The notes below the pieces were generated by a model. That model was not told the DNA's origin, did no database searches, and was given only the letters and a program-made list of their open reading frames with translations. This document shows positions 58,263 through 64,000 of a stretch of DNA of 64,000 bases, in pieces. Numbering within the stretch: the stretch's first letter is position 1; the number at the start of each line of letters is the position of its first letter. The stretch is from assembly GCF_000619905.2 (NCBI RefSeq), contig NZ_CP012371.1, positions 2,873,942 to 2,937,941 on the forward strand. The letters are read 5' to 3'. The position numbers were made by a program, and so were the translations under genes. The stretch is from Nitrosospira briensis C-128 (GTDB taxonomy: Bacteria; Pseudomonadota; Gammaproteobacteria; Burkholderiales; Nitrosomonadaceae).

Positions 58263-59249
58263 CTAATCGGCCTTTCTGCTTACCGAGTTTCCGATTTGCA
58301 TGACGGTGGCCGGCGGAACTTCACCTACCGTTGTTACGACGTTATCCGCCACCGTGCGGCTATAGATGTTGATTGCACCACGGCTGTGATAAAGCCCGTC
58401 ATTCGGCGGGGGGGAATCCTCGGAAACTGGCTCGATGAACACGGATACCGCGGCAAGACCATCCGACAACGCGATATGTCCCACGGGCGCAGGTTTTCCT
58501 GAGAGATGACGCTTCATTTCGATGATCTTTTTGAATCCCGGAGGCGGATCCTTTACCTGCCAGCCGAGTTTGCCACGGCCCACCGTGGACGATACGAGAT
58601 TGGTGGTGCGCCACTCGGCAGCTTTCTTGGCATATTTGGATTTCAACAGTTCTTTATCTATATTGCCGCCAATTTTCAAGGCGGTAAAAACAAACTGTTC
58701 GACGACGTGGCCCTTATCCATTACCGCGGCTTTAAGTAGCAGGCCGGTATGGATATCCACCCATAGTTTCTGACCATAGCGCTTGTCGTCCCTGGGTTCC
58801 AGTTCGATTACCTGGCAAAGGTAATCGCTGACGCGTTCCTGCCCACCTTTTTTGACAATATAGCTCTCATCCAGATTATTCAGGGGCTGAGGCAGCAGTG
58901 CCGGAAAAACCTTCCGAAGCCAGCGCTTTTCAGTGACAACGGTCTTGCTTTCCGGCAAATAGCACCTCATCTCATCATTATTACGGATGATTTCCCGGGG
59001 TGCGCCATCCAGCACTTCGCTTCTTTCCTGCTCGCCGTCCTCATTCACGAAATGGATGATGCGAGAGGTCTCGATGTGGTCGCCGGATGAATAAATGAAA
59101 GTGCCGACGTAGTTATACTGGCGAGGCGCGGCAGCGATCTTTTGCAGCCAGTTTAGTGCCTCTGGGGAGGAACTGGATGGATGTTGTGCAAATACAGGTT
59201 GAACGTTGGCGCATAACAGCAATAGGGTAGCCAGCGCGACCCGTGTCAT
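58263..59249 (-). CDS. mucB: sigma-E regulatory protein MucB/RseB
   Basis: A 328-residue periplasmic protein with a signal peptide (to about VFAQ) and the lipoprotein-like two-domain RseB fold, including ALNWLQKIAAAPRQYNYVGTF and GHIALSDGLAAVSVFIEPV. It binds the periplasmic part of RseA and protects it from cleavage until envelope lipids or proteins signal stress. The start overlaps the rseA stop (ATGA). A 297-bp gap separates it from mucD. Confidence 0.93.
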   Translation of the reverse strand: MTRVALATLLLLCANVQPVFAQHPSSSSPEALNWLQKIAAAPRQYNYVGTFIYSSGDHIETSRIIHFVNEDGEQERSEVLDGAPREIIRNNDEMRCYLPESKTVVTEKRWLRKVFPALLPQPLNNLDESYIVKKGGQERVSDYLCQVIELEPRDDKRYGQKLWVDIHTGLLLKAAVMDKGHVVEQFVFTALKIGGNIDKELLKSKYAKKAAEWRTTNLVSSTVGRGKLGWQVKDPPPGFKKIIEMKRHLSGKPAPVGHIALSDGLAAVSVFIEPVSEDSPPPNDGLYHSRGAINIYSRTVADNVVTTVGEVPPATVMQIGNSVSRKAD

Positions 59250-59773
59250 CTGGCAAAATTTTGGTGCGATTCCGCGGACGTACGCATATAAGGCGCTACG
59301 CCATGCACCGAGGTACTCGGCGAAAATTCCCGGTGCGCAAGGAGGTAATCATTAATTTGCGCTGGGGCCGACACCGCTGCCGGAACCGCCGGAATAGCGG
59401 TTGCAGGAACCGGATTGTTCTCCGCCAGATTTTGCCGTGCCACCTCCGGAGGTTGCATCGTTTGCAGGCTCATCCATCCTGCGACGGCTACTGCCGCGAT
59501 CGAGGCAGCGGCAGCGTAGGCGATCGGCCTATGTTTCATCGACGAGCGCGGTGCGAGCACAGCCCGTATATCCGGTTCGGAAGCCAACCTTGCACCGACG
59601 CGACGTGTGATATCGAAAGGTTTCACATCGGATTGTCCCAGCGAATCGCTGATCAGATGATAAAGCGCCCATTGCTCGCGTAAGCCATCCATTTTTCTGA
59701 ATTGATCGACGACTACCGTTGCCTCTTCAGGATCCAGCTCGCCGTCCATCAACGCTGATATTTTATCTTGCAT
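59246..59773 (-). CDS. rseA: anti-sigma-E factor RseA/MucA
   Basis: A 175-residue inner-membrane protein. The N-terminal part MQDKISALMDGELDPEEATV is the cytoplasmic RpoE-binding domain, one membrane helix follows (PIAYAAAASIAAVAVAGWMS), and the C-terminal part is periplasmic, the target of MucB and of regulated proteolysis. It begins one base after the rpoE stop, with GAGGTGG as ribosome-binding site. Confidence 0.93.
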   Translation of the reverse strand: MQDKISALMDGELDPEEATVVVDQFRKMDGLREQWALYHLISDSLGQSDVKPFDITRRVGARLASEPDIRAVLAPRSSMKHRPIAYAAAASIAAVAVAGWMSLQTMQPPEVARQNLAENNPVPATAIPAVPAAVSAPAQINDYLLAHREFSPSTSVHGVAPYMRTSAESHQNFAR

Positions 59774-59774
59774 G

Positions 59775-60377
59775 CTACCACCTCTTATCTTTGCCGGTCC
59801 CCAGCAGGGGCCGTAGTTTTTCCGCTATCGCTTCCCGGGCACGAAATATTCGCGACCGGACCGTACCGATGGGACAATTCATGATGACAGCAATTTCATC
59901 ATAACTCAGCCCCTCAATTTCTCTCAGCGTAATTGCCGTACGCAATTCTTCAGGCAGTTCCTCCAGGGTCTGATTAACCGTCTGCGCGATCTGCTTGCTT
60001 GTCAGTTCGCTTTCCGGCGTGTTCATCTCCCGTAAATGACTGCCCTCCTCAAAGCCTTCTGCATCTTCGTTATCGAAGCCGGCGGTGGTCGTCGGCGCAC
60101 GCCGACCTTGAGCCACCAAAAAATTTTTTGCCGTATTAATACCAATCCTGTACAACCAGGTATAAAACGCGCTGTCTCCACGGAACGACGGTAACGCGCG
60201 ATAAGCTTTTATAAAGGCTTCCTGGGTCACATCCTCCACTTCCGCAGAGTCGCGGATAAATTGCGATAGCAATCGTGCGAGTTTGCGTTGATACTTGATC
60301 ACCAGCAGATCGAACGCGCGTTTGTCTCCCTGTTGCGCGCGCTCCACCAGCTGCTGATCGATTTCCCGGTCACCCAT
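59775..60377 (-). CDS. rpoE: RNA polymerase sigma-E factor (RpoE/AlgU)
   Basis: A 200-residue ECF sigma factor: region 2 with FDLLVIKYQRKLARLLSQFI and VEDVTQEAFIKAYRAL, and region 4 with LPEELRTAITLREIEGLSYD ending in the GTVRSRIFRARE helix. It directs the response to envelope damage and heads the rseA-mucB-mucD-glutaredoxin operon. AGGTGG precedes ATG 60377. Confidence 0.96.
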   Translation of the reverse strand: MGDREIDQQLVERAQQGDKRAFDLLVIKYQRKLARLLSQFIRDSAEVEDVTQEAFIKAYRALPSFRGDSAFYTWLYRIGINTAKNFLVAQGRRAPTTTAGFDNEDAEGFEEGSHLREMNTPESELTSKQIAQTVNQTLEELPEELRTAITLREIEGLSYDEIAVIMNCPIGTVRSRIFRAREAIAEKLRPLLGTGKDKRW

Positions 60378-60880
60378 GCCACCTAATCCCTGAATTTGTG
60401 TTTTTTATACTTGTGACTGCTGCATTACGAGGCAGCCCAGTCAAGTATACTCGTTCAAGGGTCCATCTGGGTATTACGCGCAGACACACTATCGGTGGCC
60501 TGTGTGAACAGACAACGCATAATATAAATTAGTTCAGCTGAAAATATGGTTATTCGATATGGCAGAGTTCATGGCGCAATTCCGAACAGTTTTATAATAT
60601 AAGAAACGAACTCAATAACAGTTCAAAAGTTAAATTGAGGGACCGAAGGGAATGGAAAGGCTGCTTCAATTGCCGGGTTTCACTTTATCGGTGTCCTCAC
60701 TCTTGCCCAGGTACTGCATAAAAACGACATAACCAAACAAGGGTCGTGGTTCAAATACTGCGCTCGATGTCAATCTGCATCGCATCAAGCACAACCCCGG
60801 GGTACTTGCTGCTCACAGTGCTACTTCAACCCGGCATTCCGCCGATGTGAAAGTGAGGGTTGCGAGAATCAGTGACTCTG
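60378..60880. other. 500-bp upstream region of rpoE
   Basis: No gene seen. On the reverse strand TTGAAC, an 18-bp spacer and TTATAT (within about 60595-60630) form a possible sigma-70 promoter for rpoE. I did not find a clear sigma-E type promoter. Confidence 0.35.
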
Positions 60881-61042
60881 GCAGCCTGTCGGACTTGAAG
60901 GAAATCGGCTGCAAAAGGGTCTGGCTGGTTCATATTTCGCTGCTTTTTCGGCCAATAGAATAACTATTGGCCTTCAAAATCCGTAAAATCTGTTCTCACC
61001 CAGTCACTTTTTCGCTGCGATTCTTCAAGTCCGACAGGCTGC
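60881..61042. mobile_element. family B foldback element, copy 3
   Basis: The best-preserved copy, 162 bp, with perfect 20-bp inverted ends GCAGCCTGTCGGACTTGAAG. The central hairpin pairs GGCCAATAG with CTATTGGCC. Its right end supplies one base of the stop codon of the copper-protein gene. No clear target duplication. Confidence 0.85.
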
Positions 61043-61377
61043 TAGCTTGCCATGCTTCGGCAGCTTTCCGCGCATTTGCGGCAGGCGCGGGCGCATTCTT
61101 CCATCCCATCCAGTTTTTCGCAACTTTCCGCGCAAGCATCGCAAATTGTGGCGCAGACGCCACAGACATGATTGCTCAGCCTGGAACCGCTCAGCATGAA
61201 ATTAAGCGACGTCTGGCAAATTTCGGCGCAGTTTATCATGAGTCGGAAATGCTCGGGCTCCAAATGTTTTCCGCCTGATTCAAGGCAATGATTCATGGCG
61301 GTTTGCAGGCAGATCTGGTGGCAATGGCTGCATGCATCGATGCATGCTTGCATGTCGTGGCTATTATCGGTAGGCAT
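61042..61377 (-). CDS. four-helix-bundle copper-binding protein (Csp-like)
   Basis: A 111-residue cytosolic protein without signal peptide, with many Cys in helical spacing: MQACIDACSHCHQICLQTAM, CAEICQ, HVCGVCATICDACAESCEKL and CARACRKCAESCRSMAS. This is the pattern of Csp/DUF326 copper-storage proteins, where Cys lining a four-helix bundle binds many Cu(I) ions. Ammonia oxidisers have high copper demand. Start ATG 61377 after GGAG. The TAG stop abuts a foldback element. Confidence 0.88.
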   Translation of the reverse strand: MPTDNSHDMQACIDACSHCHQICLQTAMNHCLESGGKHLEPEHFRLMINCAEICQTSLNFMLSGSRLSNHVCGVCATICDACAESCEKLDGMEECARACRKCAESCRSMAS

Positions 61378-61507
61378 GGTAAGACATCTCCTTTTTTGCT
61401 CGTCAAGCGGCTTCCATGTGGCCAAGGCGAAAATCGGTGCAGGAAGATAATATGCACGCGCGGCGCGGTGTGTTCTGTACGATAGCAGACATAGCCTTTG
61501 CTATTAA

Positions 61508-61682
61508 CCCAGATAATTCATTAAGCGGCTCTGCGAGCCTAGGCGAGTGCTGGCGGTCAGTTTGCGGCCATTTTCGCTACCTGTGCGGCGTCCATAGGTC
61601 AGCTATGGACTTCTCTCAACCGACAAAAACTGTCTCGCAACCTGTCTTGCCATCATCTCGTGTCTTTAATGAATTATCCGGG
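61508..61682. mobile_element. family A foldback element, copy 2
   Basis: A 175-bp copy of the element at 6024 in the same orientation, beginning CCCAGATAATTCATTA and ending TAATGAATTATCCGGG. The two copies differ by scattered changes and a few small deletions. The flanks ATTAA and TTTAA agree at four of five positions, a decayed target duplication. Confidence 0.8.
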
Positions 61683-61881
61683 TTTAAAATCGGGGGAAGG
61701 GAGCAGCGAGTGTGCACATTTGCGTGAGTTCACTTAATCGGTCATTCGGAGGCCCAACCTGTTTCGATCAACGCTTCATGAGTAAGCCCGGCGCATATCG
61801 GATGGGAGTAATATCAGGTCGGGCAGTATTAATGCCGGCCCGGCGATATGCCGACACATATCCTTCTCATCCAAGCGGAGC

Positions 61882-62835
61882 ATGATGGGAAATTACTCCG
61901 ACCACAAGCATGAGCATACTTCTTCCGGATCGCCTTCACCGGTTGGGCATGGCGGTCATCGGCACGCGAACCCGCATGACAACGGACGCATATTTGCGAT
62001 TGCCATCGTTTTAAATATAACGTTCGTAATGGTTGAGTTCGGCTATGGCTTTGCCGCCAACTCCACGGCTTTAGTGGCCGATGCAGGTCACAATTTATCG
62101 GATGTGCTCGGCCTTGTACTCGCCTGGGGCGCCGCCATTCTGTCGCGTAAAGCGGCCAGCGAACGCTACACTTATGGATTGCGCAGTACTTCCATTCTGG
62201 CTGCGCTGGCTAATGCCACGCTGCTTCTTGTGGCCTGCGGTGCGATTGCCTGGGAGGCGGTTCACCGTTTCTCGCAGCCTCCCGTCATATCCGGCCTGAC
62301 CCTAACCGTGGTTGCAACTGCAGGTGTGATCATCAACGGCTTATCCGCGTGGCTGTTCTTGAAGGAAAGCAAGGACGATCTGAATATCCGGGGTGCGTAC
62401 CTGCACATGGCGGCGGATGCTGCGGTTTCCGCAAGCGTAGTGGTTTCAGGCATAGCAATAGTTTTAACGGGTTGGTTCTGGCTCGATCCCGTCATCAGCC
62501 TGATCATCATCACCGTGGTCATCTATGGTACCTGGGGCTTGTTTCGTGATTCAGTGCAGTTGATATTAAGCGCGGTACCGGCGCACATCGATATCGCCGC
62601 TATCGACGCCTATCTACGGCGCCAACCCGGCGTAACGGATGTACACGATTTGCACGTATGGGGTCTCAGCACGACAGAAAGCGCATTGACCGTTCACCTG
62701 GTAATGCCTGAGGGTTATCCTGGCGACACATTCATGGACGAGATCAGAAATACACTCGAAGTCCAGTATGCAATTCATCACAGCACCCTGCAAATCGAAC
62801 AGGGGTTCGTCAGCCATGCGTGCCATATAAAATAA
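61882..62835 (+). CDS. cation diffusion facilitator metal exporter (ZitB/CzcD-like)
   Basis: A 317-residue inner-membrane antiporter. The N-terminus is rich in His (HKHEHTSS...HGGHRHANPHD), followed by six helices with the metal-site motifs STALVADAGHNLSD and YLHMAADA, then a cytoplasmic domain (VTDVHDLHVWGLSTTESALT). Family members export Zn, Co or Cd. The start is ATG 61882 or 61885. It is divergent from the copper-protein gene, forming a metal-handling neighbourhood. Confidence 0.92.
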   Translation: MMGNYSDHKHEHTSSGSPSPVGHGGHRHANPHDNGRIFAIAIVLNITFVMVEFGYGFAANSTALVADAGHNLSDVLGLVLAWGAAILSRKAASERYTYGLRSTSILAALANATLLLVACGAIAWEAVHRFSQPPVISGLTLTVVATAGVIINGLSAWLFLKESKDDLNIRGAYLHMAADAAVSASVVVSGIAIVLTGWFWLDPVISLIIITVVIYGTWGLFRDSVQLILSAVPAHIDIAAIDAYLRRQPGVTDVHDLHVWGLSTTESALTVHLVMPEGYPGDTFMDEIRNTLEVQYAIHHSTLQIEQGFVSHACHIK

Positions 62836-63034
62836 TCCTCAGTGGGGCGTCCTTTCCGATGTTTGCTATAGGAGCCCGTTCCAACTTTCCCATTCGTCGG
62901 TGCGGAAGCTTGGGTGAAGTCGGCATGTCGCTGCCCTGCCGCAAAGCATGGTGGCATAATGCGTATAAAGACTGGCGGCAGGTCTGTTATTATTGCATTC
63001 ATTGGAATTAAAACAAGAATACTCAATTGCTCAA

Positions 63035-64000
63035 TTGCCACAGCTCAATTTCGACACTCTGATCATCGGCAGCGGTCTGGCTGGCCTCACTCTGGCGCTG
63101 AATCTGGCGCAAACCAACAAGGTGGGCCTCATTACCAAACGTGCGCTACTGGACGGCGCCAGTGGGTGGGCGCAGGGGGGGATTGCCGCGGTTTTGTCGG
63201 AGGAAGATTCGCCAGAAGCCCACATAAGGGACACGCTTATCGCAGGCGCGGGACTCTGTAACGAAGCCGTTACGCGATACGTGGTGGAAGAAGGACCCCG
63301 GGCCGTCCAGTGGCTCATCAGCCAAGGCGTTCCGTTCACTCGAAATCAGGGCAGCGGGACCGGGTATCATTTGACCCGGGAGGGCGGTCACAGCGTACGG
63401 CGCGTGATCCACGCGGCGGATGCGACGGGGCAGGCCGTGCAGTTGACCCTGATCGAGAAGGCACGTACCCATCCCAATATCACCGTGCTTGAGCACCATG
63501 TCGCGATCGATCTCATTACCAGCGCGAAACTGGGCCGCGCAGATCATAACGGCAACCGCTGCTATGGCGCCTATGCGCTGGACAGCGCAGCCGGACAGGT
63601 CTACACCATCGGTGCCAATAACACGGTATTGGCGACTGGTGGTGCCGGCAAGGTTTATCTCTACACCACCAATCCCGACACCGCTACCGGCGATGGCATC
63701 GCCATGGGTTGGCGCGCTGGCTGCCGCGTTGCCAATATGGAATTTATCCAGTTCCACCCCACCTGCCTTTATCACCCTCATGCCAAATCATTTCTCATCA
63801 GTGAGGCGGTACGTGGCGAAGGCGGTTTGCTGAAGCTTCCCGATGGCTCGCGGTTCATGCCCTGGCACGATCAACGCGCGGAGCTTGCGCCGCGGGATAT
63901 TGTCGCCCGCGCAATCGATTTCGAAATGAAAAAACGCGGACTCGATTGCGTTTATCTCGATATATCCCACAAGCCGGCCAAATTCCTGAAAGAGCACTTC
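63035..64000 (+). CDS. nadB: L-aspartate oxidase (3' end outside window)
   Basis: The first 322 residues of an FAD enzyme that oxidises aspartate to iminoaspartate for NAD synthesis. FDTLIIGSGLAGLTLAL is the dinucleotide-binding motif; GASGWAQGGIAAVL, THPNITVLEHH, ATGGAGKVYLYTTNPDTATG and EFIQFHPTCLY follow. The start is uncertain: no ATG lies between the upstream stop at 62966-62968 and the conserved region, so TTG at 63035, 63002 or 62993 must be used. Confidence 0.9.
   Translation, partial: MPQLNFDTLIIGSGLAGLTLALNLAQTNKVGLITKRALLDGASGWAQGGIAAVLSEEDSPEAHIRDTLIAGAGLCNEAVTRYVVEEGPRAVQWLISQGVPFTRNQGSGTGYHLTREGGHSVRRVIHAADATGQAVQLTLIEKARTHPNITVLEHHVAIDLITSAKLGRADHNGNRCYGAYALDSAAGQVYTIGANNTVLATGGAGKVYLYTTNPDTATGDGIAMGWRAGCRVANMEFIQFHPTCLYHPHAKSFLISEAVRGEGGLLKLPDGSRFMPWHDQRAELAPRDIVARAIDFEMKKRGLDCVYLDISHKPAKFLKEHF

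Overview
The window looks like a chromosomal segment of a betaproteobacterium, most likely an ammonia oxidiser of the Nitrosospira type (Nitrosomonadaceae). This is inferred from gene order and protein character: rplU facing ispB, the rpoE-rseA-mucB-mucD-(glutaredoxin)-lepA-lepB-rnc-era-recO and pdxJ-acpS-nagZ blocks, a cox operon followed by Rrf2 and FNR-type regulators, and proteins of the exosortase-associated TIGR04073 family. No prophage, CRISPR array or intact transposase gene was seen.

Layout. 1-2.3 kb: rplU (cut by the left edge) and divergent ispB, a tRNA-Pro(CGG) and a small zinc-ribbon membrane protein. 2.3-8.8 kb: ampD, an ABC-F ATPase of YbiT type, an OmpL-like porin, accA and tilS. 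8.9-16 kb: pirin, an MFS exporter, radA, a ceramidase-like membrane protein, a truncated haemoglobin and rhlE. 16.4-26.5 kb: ftsH, the tamA-tamB outer-membrane assembly pair, a TetR-like regulator and a DUF457 membrane protein. 27-33 kb: cytochrome c oxidase genes coxB-coxA-(51-aa membrane peptide)-coxC, then an Rrf2 regulator and an FNR-type regulator. 33-39 kb: a ComEA-like protein, typA, a DsbA-family protein, a CigR-like protein, an unknown membrane protein and an APH-fold kinase. 39-41 kb: three tandem TIGR04073 paralogues, each with its own terminator. 41-46 kb: a three-domain glycosyltransferase, a DUF4139 protein and Hsp20. 46-56 kb: nagZ, acpS, pdxJ, DUF202, an MBL-fold hydrolase, recO, era, rnc, lepB and lepA. 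56-60.4 kb: the envelope-stress sigma-E operon. 61-64 kb: a cysteine-rich copper-binding protein, a CDF metal exporter and the start of nadB.

The most notable signal is three families of small transposase-less foldback elements (MITE-like) with matching inverted ends. Family A has two copies, 186 and 175 bp (6024 and 61508). Family B has three copies of 152-169 bp (9670, 56125, 60881). Family C has copies of 236 and 387 bp (28250, 51070) and a degraded end at 39718. The first A copy and both C copies have exact 5-bp target duplications. One C copy has inserted inside coxB and cut off the last helix of its cytochrome c domain; removing the element and one duplication restores the full reading frame. 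The other C copy sits exactly at the recO start codon and separates recO from era. B copies form the 3' end of a glutaredoxin-like gene and abut the stop codon of the copper-protein gene.

Working together: the cox operon has a candidate FNR site (TTGACATTTATCAA) upstream and an FNR-type regulator downstream, which suggests oxygen or redox control of the terminal oxidase. RpoE, RseA, MucB and MucD with TamA/TamB and LepB form an envelope biogenesis and stress block. Many start sites were adjusted from the longest open frame using ribosome-binding sites and family N-termini. All family assignments come from reading motifs, not from database searches.
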